Positions 11,901-20,911 of a stretch of 64,000 nt of DNA are shown here, one piece after another. Where the stretch lies: positions 372,001-436,000 of the forward strand of contig BSYQ01000016.1 in NCBI GenBank assembly GCA_030272585.1, written 5' to 3'. Under the pieces are notes generated by a model. That model did no database searches. It was not told the DNA's origin and saw only the letters and a list, made by a program, of their open reading frames with translations. Both the position numbers and the translations under genes were made by a program. Positions within the stretch are counted from its first letter, which is position 1, and every line of letters begins with the position of its first letter. Source of the stretch: Bryopsis sp. KO-2023 (Eukaryota; Chlorophyta; Ulvophyceae; Bryopsidales; Bryopsidaceae).

Positions 11901-12996
11901 ACGTGGGTTCACCGCCATCGCGGTATTTGTTGATCGGTTAACCAAGTACGTTCGCTTCGCACCCTGCACTAAGGAAATAACCGCCCCGGAATATGCTAAG
12001 TTGTTTGTGGACAAAATATACAAACACTATGGCCTCCCCAAAGTGATAATTTCCGATCGAGACCCCAGATTCACAAGTTCCTTCTGGCGGTCTTTATTTT
12101 CACTTCTGGGAACCCAACTCCGAATGAGCACAGCCTACCACCCACAAACAGATGGGCAGTCAGAGGTTACTATTCGGGTGTTGGAAGACTTTTTGCGGCC
12201 TTATGTGGAGCGGTATCCAGACCGCTGGGTTGATTTCTTGGCGACAGCGGAATTTGCTGCCAACAACTCCCGCAATGTGTCAACCGGCTATGCCCCAGCA
12301 CACTTGTTGTATGGGCAGCATATGGGACAAATTACCGTGCAGAAAAAGTTAACGGCGAAAGAAGAGTCCGAAATGGCAACCGAAATGGTGAAACGAATGG
12401 ACGAGCAACTGCAGCAGGCAAAGCAGCAGTATGCAACCGCACAAGAGCGGATGTGTGTCCAAGCGAACAAACGGCGGCGGGAAGTAATCTTCAAAGAAGG
12501 GGATGAAGTTTTGGTGCGGAGTACATTTATTCCGCTGCAATCCTTACAAAAGATCCCACCAAAAATCCGCCGGAGGTTTGTCGGGCCATTCAAAGTGGAC
12601 AAAGCGATATCCACAGTCGCTTATCGCCTGCAACTACCACCCCATTGGACTATTCATTCTACCTTCCATGTCTCCAAGCTGAAGGCATACAACCGCTTGT
12701 CAGAAGATGATGAGCGGGAGGTGGAACCTCCCGAAGGGGAGTTGGTGGATGGCGCCATTGAATATGAGGTCGAGCGTATTCTGCGGGATCGAGGCACACC
12801 CAACCGTCGGGAGTACTTGATTCTGTGGAAGGGCTATGATTTGATGGAAGCCACCTGGGAGCCAGAAGCCCACCTGGCCAATGCCAGCGATATCTTGGCA
12901 GAGTATCTCAGAAACCGCACGCGCTTGCCGACCAAAGAGGAAATCCGCTCTAAGCGGGAAGAAAGGCGGACAAGGCGGCGGAAACAACCTCTTTAG
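8887..12996 (+). CDS. pol: Pol polyprotein with chromodomain (1369 aa)
   Basis: Replication and integration polyprotein. A basic, Ser-rich N-terminus precedes an aspartic protease (DCGATENYV near residue 193, LGLPWL near 264). Reverse transcriptase includes KIDLRSGYWQF and the catalytic FIDD box near 576. RNase H begins at TDASGTAYGAVL near 726. Integrase has a His/Cys zinc region ending CPVCQRTK, then a DDE core whose Asp, Asp and Glu lie in TDLVTDLPKS, ISDRDPRF and TDGQSEV. The C-terminus is a chromodomain (EYEVERILRDRG ... LWKGYDLMEATWEPE, about 1293-1350), which in this clade guides integration to marked chromatin. The frame is open throughout. Confidence 0.95.
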   Translation: MAKRSRRIEETSLHAARRKRARRRRYRHRRRQKLRESRAREREGNKKTEKESKRNPAQRAENPLMSTKLGDKERMDDSSTVILSTSGRELAESVGSVHEDSGSSSGDSNLESVPPCGEKQASEGSVKSLDRTSPRVPSDADAREASDRKKQPGVEGGDYLQDSFNPLVNNHHLKFMGYELKGRIGGVSISAYLDCGATENYVAQKLVDRLGLEFSSCNKTVSLANGSVCNVDKRCGNINMQLGGYKTQFSADVFPHLTYDIVLGLPWLIANNPSIDFAQGTINIRQGQGWITVPVKERPTDYLQLANETTPLITHKKIFRYIKKQTEATDSLAYLVVVRESDPTDSNHLMQYPYEGVTVDSLQTSAGTNTPQETEVPKLLHDQMHPDIRSVVEEYSHIFPKDLPPGIPPVRKGHEFKIDLEDESMSPIHRPLYKLSPAELDEVRTQVDYLLEQRKIRPSESPWGAPILFVPKKDGGLRMCVDYRWINHYTIKNRYPLPLPEELMDRLAKAKIYTKIDLRSGYWQFPVRPKDTPKTAFRTRYGHFEFLVCPFGMSNCPAQFQTMVQDLLGEFLDHFVVVFIDDILVFSNSVEEHVDHLKQVFERLHKHKLYAKASKCEVGVSETDYLGYHLSGKGLQPMSDKVRAIQEWKELSSVGDVRSFLGMVSYYRKFIPEFARIAGPLHDLIKKNHVWTWGPIQREAFSKLKQKITRTPILLLPDPLLRYTVITDASGTAYGAVLCQDHGKGLQPIAYLSRRLKPAETRYSAYERELGAVAYALSQWRHYLEGAPGEVTVLTDHQPITHFMTQAKMSRTQSRWYTSGYFDSIDPKIVYVPGKANVLADALSRSLPDSQDQIHALSAWVVDEADAWKTAIAADQKLQAEVAKIQEGKPTKLSFEDGWLYYQATPTSDKVLVVPNGYRKKVMGEFHDVPSAGHAGAARTSDVLHRYYWWKGVGKDVQAYVRTCPVCQRTKADTTKQKGLLHPLPIPTTKWEQITTDLVTDLPKSRGFTAIAVFVDRLTKYVRFAPCTKEITAPEYAKLFVDKIYKHYGLPKVIISDRDPRFTSSFWRSLFSLLGTQLRMSTAYHPQTDGQSEVTIRVLEDFLRPYVERYPDRWVDFLATAEFAANNSRNVSTGYAPAHLLYGQHMGQITVQKKLTAKEESEMATEMVKRMDEQLQQAKQQYATAQERMCVQANKRRREVIFKEGDEVLVRSTFIPLQSLQKIPPKIRRRFVGPFKVDKAISTVAYRLQLPPHWTIHSTFHVSKLKAYNRLSEDDEREVEPPEGELVDGAIEYEVERILRDRGTPNRREYLILWKGYDLMEATWEPEAHLANASDILAEYLRNRTRLPTKEEIRSKREERRTRRRKQPL

Positions 12997-13317
12997 ATGA
13001 TACAGGTTGATATGGGGAAGGGAACGATGGTTGATGTGTTGGTATCAGTTCACCCATAATCAAATACATCTAAGAGCGAGCTACAGAGAGCTGAGTCAAG
13101 ATAGCGAGGGTAATATCAAAGCGGGCTAGAACCTTGGATGAGACGACACTCAATAGAGGAAGTCTTCCATCAGTGACAAGTGAGTGACTCTATCACTTGT
13201 ATAAACTAGCTAGGCTGCAACCCTCCAGCCCTATTTCGTCAAAAGTTTACGCCAAGCGCACTGAACCTTCAGACGCAACCGCCACCAGAGCAACACATTC
13301 AAAGCATTTGCATAAAA
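12997..13317 (+). promoter_or_regulatory. Conserved pol-ORF3 spacer with internal TATA box
   Basis: About 210 bases after pol are recognisably similar to the matching spacer in the third element (18709-18920), although neither is coding. Shared blocks include GGTATCAGTTCACCCA, AATCAAATACATCT, CTCAATAGAGGA and TGACTCTA(T/C)CACTTGTAT. The last runs into TATAAA at 13200-13205, or TATATATA at 18912-18919 in the relative. The ORF3 ATG is 113 and 119 bases downstream. This looks like a core promoter giving ORF3 its own transcript; a splice acceptor is the main alternative. Confidence 0.5.
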
Positions 13318-15186
13318 ATGTCTGGAACATCCGAGCATTTGGAGCGACTCCGTCAGCAGAGGGATGAGTGGAAAGCAAAGGCAGCGGCCTTGGAAACGGA
13401 GCTCGCGGAAGCCTTAGAATCTGGAACTGAGGCGGTGGAATCACATGCAAATGTGGCGGCGGATTACGAAAAGTTACACAAGAAGCTTCAGGAGGGTGTG
13501 ACAAAAAGAGATGAGCAGGAGGCGGAAATCTGTGAGCTGGCGGCGGAACTCCGGGAAGCAAAAGAGGAAAGGGCGGCGGAAAAAACTAAGCTGGAGGCGG
13601 ATTGGACCAACCGATACCGGGCTCTTCAACAGCAGTTGAGTGACGCTCAAGTGAAAGCCCGCGGTGCGGAAGCGGAACTCAAGACCATCAAACGAGAGTT
13701 ATCCGCGCTAGAGGAAGAAAATTCCGCAAAGGATCAAGTAATTTCCGCGCGGGATCAAGAAATTTCCGCGAAATCCAAGGAAATTACCCAGCTGACCACC
13801 GACCTAACCCTCTCCCGGAAAGCAGCCACGAAAGCTCAGGCGGATACCGAATGGTATCATAAAGAAAACAAGCAGCTCATCAGCGAGGCGGAGAAACGCT
13901 ATCGGAACCTCGTCACGGTCCAAAAAGAGCTGGCGGCCACAAAAGCAGCTCTCGCCAAGGCGGAGAAGGGAGACGATTTCTGCAGCAGCACGACCGCCCG
14001 TGTGCTGATGTCAGAACTCGTCGCGTCCAAAGTTGAGGTCAACCGGCTTCGGGCCAACCTCATGGACATCCCGCAGTCACTCGCGAGCTTCTCACACGGA
14101 CTCGTGGGAGTACGGCTGGACACCGCGAAGGCGCAGGCGCAGTTGGTGCGTGACGGTCGGATAAAAGATCAGGTCGACATGCATAAGGTCAAGGAGATCA
14201 CCATCACGAACGTGGACCTTACCAAAGCGCACAATTTGGACCAAGTGAACGACTGGTTGAGCCGGATAGACGGGGCAGCGGAGAATATCTCAAAGCAGTT
14301 GGCGAAACCACCCCAGAGTTCCCTTGACGATGACGACAACGAAGAAGTCATAGCGGAAGAACCGACAGGTTCAAAACCACCGCTGAGCGCGGAGGACGCT
14401 CAAACAAAAGCACTCGTCAAAACAGCAATGCTCAAAGCACTTGCAGAGAAAAAGAAAGCAGCCGCGGAGAAAAAGGCGGCCGCGGAAAAACAACAGGCGG
14501 ACGCGGAGAAAACACACGCGGAGAAAAAGGCGGCTGCGGAAAAACAAAAGGCGGACGCGGGAAAAACACACGCGGACGCGGGAAAACAAAAGAAGGCGGA
14601 CGCGGAGAAAAAGACAACCGCCGAAACCAAGAAAGGGGAGCCGTCGACTCAGGCGGATGCGGAAAAAGTGAAGGAAGCGGAAAAAAAGGGCGCGGAGAAA
14701 AGCACCAAGCGGGGGAAGAAACGCACACGCGCGAAGGACGCGAAAGAGCTGCGTGCAGCGCTCAAGAAAATTAAAGGCACGCACGATCCAGCACTCGCGG
14801 GAACGAAGTGCTATTACTGCGCGGGAACGCAACATGGTGTCGGGGTAAAAACCAGTTGTGGGGCACACTACGTTTGCCCTACACACTGGCCCCATCATCA
14901 TGTAATGGATCGGGTCATCAATCGGTGGCTCGCGGATAAAACTATCCGGCCGCTCGATATGACCGCGGAGCATCTTCGCCTCGGGAAACGTGCGGAGGAT
15001 TTTCTTCCGCTCCCATCGCTTCCATCCCCGGATACCACTGATCAGCTCACCTTACCATGTCAGGTGTGTCGGGTCAAATCCGCAGCCTTCCCTTCAAAAA
15101 CCGGTGTCAAGGAGCTTGGATCCCGGCTGACATACATCCTACGAACGATGTGGGATCTCGAGGGCTTGGCCTCGGAGACAGAGTGA
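13318..15186 (+). CDS. Third ORF: coiled-coil plus Cys/His module protein (622 aa)
   Basis: An extra protein of unknown function between pol and the 3' LTR. Residues about 1-210 are a continuous Glu/Lys/Ala coiled coil. About 220-340 is a conserved globular block (MSELVAS, VDMHKVKEIT). About 360-480 is a Lys/Ala/Glu repeat region. The C-terminal 140 residues carry CYYCAG, then a Cys/His cluster (CGAHYVCPTHW), LGKRAEDFLPL and a final CQVC near residue 581. The same order occurs in the diverged copy at 19038-20771, so the Cys/His positions are under constraint. There is no signal peptide or TM segment, so it is not an env-like protein. Roles in RNA binding, nuclear import or silencing evasion are guesses. 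The start is the first ATG after the shared TATA-like box. Confidence 0.8.
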   Translation: MSGTSEHLERLRQQRDEWKAKAAALETELAEALESGTEAVESHANVAADYEKLHKKLQEGVTKRDEQEAEICELAAELREAKEERAAEKTKLEADWTNRYRALQQQLSDAQVKARGAEAELKTIKRELSALEEENSAKDQVISARDQEISAKSKEITQLTTDLTLSRKAATKAQADTEWYHKENKQLISEAEKRYRNLVTVQKELAATKAALAKAEKGDDFCSSTTARVLMSELVASKVEVNRLRANLMDIPQSLASFSHGLVGVRLDTAKAQAQLVRDGRIKDQVDMHKVKEITITNVDLTKAHNLDQVNDWLSRIDGAAENISKQLAKPPQSSLDDDDNEEVIAEEPTGSKPPLSAEDAQTKALVKTAMLKALAEKKKAAAEKKAAAEKQQADAEKTHAEKKAAAEKQKADAGKTHADAGKQKKADAEKKTTAETKKGEPSTQADAEKVKEAEKKGAEKSTKRGKKRTRAKDAKELRAALKKIKGTHDPALAGTKCYYCAGTQHGVGVKTSCGAHYVCPTHWPHHHVMDRVINRWLADKTIRPLDMTAEHLRLGKRAEDFLPLPSLPSPDTTDQLTLPCQVCRVKSAAFPSKTGVKELGSRLTYILRTMWDLEGLASETE

Positions 15187-15337
15187 GCGAGAGCGGAGCC
15201 AGAGCCAGAGAGTCAGAGCCGGACAGAGACCGTTTTTCCTTGGGGGTTTTCTTTTCTTTTCTTTTCTTTTATTTTTCTTTCTTTTTGGGTTCTTCTACGG
15301 GTGTGGACACCCTTTAGGGGGGGGGGGGGGGAGTAGT
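15187..15337 (+). other. 3' untranslated pyrimidine tract and polypurine tract
   Basis: After ORF3 come a run of TTTTC repeats, the box GGACACCCTTT and about 15 G residues ending GAGTAGT against the 3' LTR. The G run is the polypurine tract that primes plus-strand synthesis. The same GGACACC box, G run and AGTAGT occur before the LTRs at 17163 and 20935. Confidence 0.75.
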
Positions 15338-15509
15338 TGATACGTTGTCGCACTCATTTTGCAGTACGAGTGTGTAGTACGGGTTAGTACGGGTTCTAGG
15401 GGGTTAAGTTCAGAGAGAACACTTGTAAATTAATTCTCTGGTTTGTGAAAGTGTGTGACCCCAGTCTCAACTTCAGCAACGACTCACTAAAACCTACAGG
15501 GACCTAACA
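15338..15509 (+). repeat. 3' LTR of the chromovirus
   Basis: 172 bp, identical by eye to the 5' LTR and followed by the GAATT duplication at 15510-15514. Confidence 0.93.
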
Positions 15510-17139
15510 GAATTGATGATCTCAAAGAGCCAAAGCGGGAAAAAAATCAGTCAAGGCGGAAAATATCAGCCACGGCGGAATTTGAGGATCACGGTCGCAC
15601 GTACAATTAGGAAACGAATGAAAGGGCGTCAAAGCGAACGTTGGAGCGACCTAGCGGACAACACTAAGCGGAAGTTCTGATCAACAACCGACTTGGAGGC
15701 GTGAGGGTAGCTATGCAACGATTGACTTAGTCACGAGCGGATTATGGATGTTCTGAAGCTGAGGATGTATTGGAGACTTATGGGGGTTTACCAAAGCATC
15801 AGAGGATTGGCCGAAGACAACAAAAAATCGCCAGGGTGGATTAAATTGGACCACCAGGGCGGATTAATTCAAACCGCCGAAGAAGGAGCGGACATTATTT
15901 GAAGACCCAAACTCGGAAAAACATTGGAGCGGACCACTGAAGACAATAGCACTGGAGCAGAAAGGACGAAGAGGTCAGGGAATGGCCGGACGCTCTGCTG
16001 CATATACTGGCTCTCGCTGCTACGTAGGGACTCTAGTAGCCAACCAGCGGATTGTGATTCGATGAGATCCTGGGGAAATGCAGGCCTCAGACAAATCTCT
16101 ATAGCAGTGGCCATACATGTTATGGATATGCTCGAGCGGCTATTGTTCTGAGGTGTTGCGGCGGACAAACTCATGGGAGATTCGTAGGGATGTTGAAGAG
16201 AGAAGAAGCTGAGAGATCAGCCGGACTTCTCATCGGTGTACTGGCTCTCGCTGCTAAGTGGGGACTCTAGCAGTCAACCAGCTTCGTGAGATCCTGGGGG
16301 TATCCGCATAGGATTTGGCCTCGGACAAATCTCTACACTGATGACCGCTTATATACTAGCGGATAAACGTAACGAATGGAGTGTTGTGCCTAAGTGATAT
16401 CCGACCAAGCGTTTTACCGAGCGAAGAACGAAGATGTACCGTGGAAGGAAGGAAAAATATCAGTTGTAAATGAAGAAAACGGAAGTGGAAATCTGACCAA
16501 GGAATTGCAGCGGCATTGGAATTGACCAAAACTGCAATGGATGAAAAGCCGCAGCGGATATCAACAGCAGCGGACTACAGGAGAGTGTCTGACAAGAGCG
16601 AAGCTTATGGTTTCCGACTAAGTGAAACTGCGAAGCGAGGTAGCGAGCGGAAGTTATAATCTAAGCTTGCGCGGACTTGGAGTCTTGAACGGATAAAGCA
16701 TAGCGGGCATTTCTTCATGTTCGTGTGCTGAATCACGAGCAAGAAGACATTGCAAGCAATGCTTATGCCATGTTTAACCTTCTCCTTGGCGGTACTCGTG
16801 GGCGGAATCCACATCCGCACCATAGAACCACGAGTTAGGAGAGGCTTGAGCGGGCTATTACTAAATGCCCTGATGAAGCAAGCAGACGAAGAAGCGGGCA
16901 TCCGTCCAAGCAAGAGACACAAGGTTTTTGGATTTCACAGAGTATGGGATCTGTTATGCCGTTTGAAAATCATCTTGTTTGCATGATTGTGAGGTTTGTT
17001 TTCTATTTTTCTCTTTTTCTTCGTGTTTTGTTCAGTGGATGGCCCTGTTTCTCTTTTTAGCGGCCAATCAAAGTACTTATTCTTTATTTCTTTCGGGTTT
17101 TTCTTTCGCGATTCACTTTCTTGAGTGCTGAGGACACCA

Positions 17140-17391
17140 CTCGGGGGGGGGGGGGGAGTAGTTGATACGAGGTGACGAGGTTAGTGTCTAGATGTCCATC
17201 GGTGAGTGGGTGTGTCACTGTAGAGTAAGGGGTTAGTGTGTTGTGGACGGTATAAAAGGGGTTGTATTTTTGACATTGTGTAACCTTTGGGGCTGGGTTT
17301 GCTATTGTGTTGTGTTCCCACGTTCTACCCTCCTCCACTTGGAGGAGGGCCCCTATCTACCCTTCCCCCTCTGGGGGAAGGGCCCCTATCA
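17140..17391 (+). repeat. Polypurine tract and LTR of the non-coding element
   Basis: GGACACC, a run of 14 G and AGTAGT lead into TGATACG at 17163, the same junction as in the chromovirus, but the LTR body is different in sequence. It has a clear TATA box (TATAAAAGG at 17251). It seems to end TATCA at 17391, giving about 229 bp. Two GGAGGAGGGCCCCTATC-like blocks near its end are an imperfect direct repeat. Confidence 0.6.
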
Positions 17392-17394
17392 GCC

Positions 17395-18708
17395 GGCCAT
17401 GCAGGCGCGGCCCGCACATTGGATGTGTTGAAGCGATACTATTGGTGGAAAGGAGTAGGCAAGGATGTTCAAGCATACGTGCGGACATGTCCTGTCTGTC
17501 AGCGGACGAAAGCTGATACGACAAAGCAAAAAGGACTTTTGCAGCCACTCCCAATTCCGACAACAAAGTGGGAACAGATTACCACTGACCTTGTGACTGA
17601 TTTACCAAAGTCACATGGGTTTACCGCCATTGCGGTATTTGTTGATCGGTTAACCAAGTACGTTCGCTTTGCACCGTGCACCAAGGAAATAACCGCCCCA
17701 GAGTATGCGAAGTTGTTTGTGGACAAAATCTACAAACACTATGGCCTTCCCAAAGTGATCATATCTGATCGTGACCCCAGATTCACAAGTTCCTTCTGGA
17801 GGTCGATGTTTTCACTGTTGGGAACCCAACTCCGAATGAGTACCGCCTATCATCCACAGACGGATGGGCAGTCTGAAGTCACGATTCGGGTGTTGGAGGA
17901 TTTCTTGCGGCCTTTTGTGGAACGGTACCCAGACCGTTGGGTAGAGTTTTTGGCGACAGCAGAATTCGCTGCCAACAACTCCCGCAATGTGTCCACAGGC
18001 TATGCCCCAGCACATTTGTTGTATGGGCAGCATATGGGTCAAATTACAGTGCACAAGAAGTTGACGGCAAAAGAGGAGTCCGAAATGGCAACCGAGATGG
18101 TCAAGAGAATGGACGAACAACTGCAGCAAGCAAAACAGCAGTATGCAACCGCACAAGAGCGGATGTGTGTCCAGGCCAACAAAAAGCGACGAGAAGTGAC
18201 GTTTAACAAGGGGGATGAAGTATTAGTGAAGAGTGCCTTCATACCCTTGCACTCCCTACAAAAGATCCCACCTAAACTTCGTCGGCGTTTTGTCGGACCA
18301 TTCGTTGTGGACAAGGTCATATCCACAGTGGCCTACCGTCTCAAACTTCCACCCCATTGGACTATACATGCCACCTTCCATGTTTCCAAGTTGAAGGCAT
18401 ACAACCGCTTGTCGGACAATGATAAGCGGGAGGTGGAACTTCCCGAAGGGGAATTGGTGGATGGCACCATCGAATACGAGGTGGAGCGTATTCTGCGGGA
18501 TCGAGGAGCTTCTAACCGTAAGGAGTACTTGGTTTTGTGGAAGGGCTTTGATTTGATGGAAGCCACCTGGGAGCCAGAGGCCCACCTGGCCAATGCCAGC
18601 GACCTTTTGGCTGAGTACTTGAAGAACCGTACGCGCTTGCCGACTAAAGAAGAAGTCCGGTCAGAACGGGCAAAGAGACGGACAAGGCGGCGGGGGTTAG
18701 CTCTCTAG
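17395..18708 (+). pseudogene. Pol remnant: integrase and chromodomain
   Basis: Homology to the other element's pol starts at the integrase zinc region (YYWWKGVGKDVQAYVRTCP) and continues through the DDE core to the chromodomain (EYEVERILRDRG, LWKGFDLMEATWEPE). Protease, RT and RNase H are absent here because another element is inserted upstream. Within the remaining part the frame is open. Confidence 0.85.
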
Positions 18709-19037
18709 ATGACACAGATTGATGTGGGGATGGGAACGATGGTGAGAGGATGGTATCAGTTCACCCACAATCAAATACATCTGGAGGAGCAAGCTAATCA
18801 GTACACAGTCAAGGGGTTGAGGGTAATTACAAAGCGGGTTAGAATCTGACTGAGGCGACGCTCAATAGAGGAGGTCAGCCATCGGTGACAAGTGGGTGAC
18901 TCTACCACTTGTATATATACCCACTTCTTCAACCCTCCGCACCATTTTTCACTTTCGAGCAACCCAGTAAACGGAGCCGAGTTCAGCAAAGAGCGAAGTG
19001 TGCGTGTGTGTGTTTGCGGAGAGACCGTCCAGCAGCT
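18709..19037 (+). promoter_or_regulatory. Pol-ORF3 spacer of the third element
   Basis: Non-coding spacer with the same blocks as 12997-13317, ending in CCACTTGTATATATAC (TATATATA at 18912-18919) 119 bases before the ORF3 ATG. Conservation in two diverged elements supports a regulatory role. Confidence 0.5.
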
Positions 19038-20771
19038 ATGTCTTCCAAAAGCAACCGTGAAAGCAAAGATGAACAAATCACGCGTTTGCGGATGGAACGA
19101 GACAAATACGGAAAGGAATTAGCGGAAGCTGTGGAAGTAAGCAATAAGGCTTTGACGGCAAACACAGCATTGCTCCAGCAATTGACGGAAGTAAACAAAC
19201 TCGCTCAAGAAGGAGTAGGCCATCGAGATGAACTGGCCGACAAACTTGCCGAACAAGAAGCACTGATGAGGGAAGCGGCTCAAAAACATGCGGAAGAGCG
19301 GGCTAAAGAGGAGGCCGACTACCACCAGAAATTTCGGACATTCCAACAAGCAATCAGTGATGCCAAAGTGAATGCACGGGGATTAGCTTCTGAGTTGAAG
19401 GAAGCCCGGACAACAATCAAAACGCTGGAAGAGGAAAACCAGGCTGTCCGACAAGAGAAAATCTGCATCACTTCGGAGTTGGGATCCGTGAAAAGCAACC
19501 TCCAAACTGCGCTGAAGGATCAGTCCTTCTATATCAAAGAAAACAAGGAATTGCGGGAAGCTCAGACAAAACGCTTCCAAGCGCTGACGCAGTTGGAGAA
19601 AGAGGTGGCGGCCCTGAAAGCTGAAAAAGCGGCGGACAAGCGTGGTGAGCGAGTCGGGCTCGAGACCAAGATCATGATGACGGAGTTGCTAGCATCCCGA
19701 GCGGAGGCGGCCAGGCTTCGTCACATCTTGGAAAAGTTCCCACAAGATTTGGCGGCCATGGCAACTGGAGTCGTCCAAGGGAAGCTCCACACTCTGTCCG
19801 ATCAAATGTCGCTATTGCATAAGGGGAAATTTCAAGATGTGGTTGACATCCACAAGATAAAAGAAATCACCCTGACGCATACAAGCTTGCCGCCCGCAAA
19901 TGAACTGAAGCATGTCCGAGACTGGGATGGAAGACTCACGAGGGAGGCCACCAAGATTGCGAAGATGATGGGCCGACCACCATCGCAGCCGACAAAAGAG
20001 GACGACAGCAGCGATGACAGTGATGCCTCGGACGATGAACAACACCGAAAAGAAAAGGAAGCTGCGGAGGCAGCCAAGGCAGCGGCCGACATTCTTTTGG
20101 CCGACAAATTGAAGTCCGACAAAGCTAAGTCCGACAAAGCTACAGCCGACAAGTTGAAATCCGACAAAGCAGCAGCCGACAAAGCTAAGACGGACAATAT
20201 CAAGCCCAAGCCCAAGCCAATCAAGACGACAACACTGACCCGCAAGAGAATGCGTCCATCAAAGATTGCGAAGGAGTTGGAGGAAACGCTGCTCAAACGT
20301 CACAAGGCAAATGGTGATCCTCGGTTGTTGGGCCGCACTTGTTATCATTGTGCAGGACGACAACTGCATGTGGGAATTCCTGCAGATTGTCAGTCCCACT
20401 TTGTGTGCCCCAAACATTGGACCAGACACCAGGTGACGGAGAGAATGATCCAGCGATGGAAGGACGACAAGTCTGTGGTTCCGCTAAACATGACTGTGAC
20501 GGAACTGCATCTCGGCAAGCGAATGCCGGACTTCCTTCCCCTTGCCCCACCACCACCAGCCGACGCCATCGACACTTTGGTTGTTCCATGCCAAATTTGT
20601 AATATCCGCAAATGTGGATTTCCTTCCGGCTCGAGCACGAAGGCTCTCCGGTCGACGATGACGGCAATCCTTCATGAGATGTGGGATCCAGAGCAGGATA
20701 TTGACTCAGACATTGACTCTGATGTTGCTGGTGGCGGCGGTACTGTTGGACCAAGCCAAGCCGACTGCTGA
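19038..20771 (+). CDS. Third ORF of the third element (coiled-coil/Cys-His)
   Basis: 577 residues, homologous along its length to the protein at 13318-15186. It has an N-terminal coiled coil, the block VDIHKIKEIT, an acidic DDSSDDSDASDDE stretch, a Lys/Asp/Ala repeat region and a C-terminal Cys/His module (CYHCAG, CQSHFVCPKHW, LGKRMPDFLPL, CQIC). The low-complexity linkers differ in sequence while the Cys/His positions are kept, which argues for selection on the module. The first ATG after the TATA-like box was taken as the start. Confidence 0.75.
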   Translation: MSSKSNRESKDEQITRLRMERDKYGKELAEAVEVSNKALTANTALLQQLTEVNKLAQEGVGHRDELADKLAEQEALMREAAQKHAEERAKEEADYHQKFRTFQQAISDAKVNARGLASELKEARTTIKTLEEENQAVRQEKICITSELGSVKSNLQTALKDQSFYIKENKELREAQTKRFQALTQLEKEVAALKAEKAADKRGERVGLETKIMMTELLASRAEAARLRHILEKFPQDLAAMATGVVQGKLHTLSDQMSLLHKGKFQDVVDIHKIKEITLTHTSLPPANELKHVRDWDGRLTREATKIAKMMGRPPSQPTKEDDSSDDSDASDDEQHRKEKEAAEAAKAAADILLADKLKSDKAKSDKATADKLKSDKAAADKAKTDNIKPKPKPIKTTTLTRKRMRPSKIAKELEETLLKRHKANGDPRLLGRTCYHCAGRQLHVGIPADCQSHFVCPKHWTRHQVTERMIQRWKDDKSVVPLNMTVTELHLGKRMPDFLPLAPPPPADAIDTLVVPCQICNIRKCGFPSGSSTKALRSTMTAILHEMWDPEQDIDSDIDSDVAGGGGTVGPSQADC

Positions 20772-20911
20772 AGCCGACTAGAGACTGACCAAGCGAGAGA
20801 CAGTGGTTTCGGGAGTTGGTAATGGGCTGAGTGTTAGTTGGACTTTTTCTGTTGATTGACTTTTGGGATTTTCTTTTTCGTGTGTTGCCGCACAAGGGTG
20901 AGGACACCCTT

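Larger units (their letters stand above)
5258..15509 (+). mobile_element. Whole-looking Ty3/gypsy chromovirus
   Basis: A 10,252-bp LTR retroelement. Two 172-bp LTRs are identical by eye, begin TGATACG, end CTAACA and are flanked by the 5-bp duplication GAATT (5253-5257 and 15510-15514). Internal order is primer site, gag, pol (protease, RT, RNase H, integrase, chromodomain), a 320-bp spacer, a third ORF and a G-rich polypurine tract. All three large frames are open. Identical LTRs imply a recent insertion. The chromodomain at the integrase C-terminus places it among chromoviruses. The third ORF sits where an env would sit but shows no signal peptide or membrane segment. Confidence 0.93.
1..17391 (+). 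mobile_element. Non-coding GCGGA-rich LTR retroelement, interrupted by a younger element
   Basis: Positions 1-5257 and 15515-17162 read as one kind of sequence: no convincing reading frame, and the pentamer GCGGA repeated on the + strand (nine copies in 3181-3420 alone). It ends in a G-rich polypurine tract and a 229-bp LTR-like segment (17163-17391, TG...CA). The left end and 5' LTR lie outside the window. This fits a large non-autonomous LTR derivative whose proteins would come from relatives. The whole chromovirus at 5258-15509 is inserted in it. It contains no gag or pol I can see. The boundary at 17391 is inferred from the TG...CA ends and from pol homology resuming just after it. Confidence 0.55.

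Noticed and set aside
13318-15186. Env gene in the chromovirus
   Set aside because: The ORF is in the env position but has no signal peptide, TM segment or fusion-peptide-like stretch.
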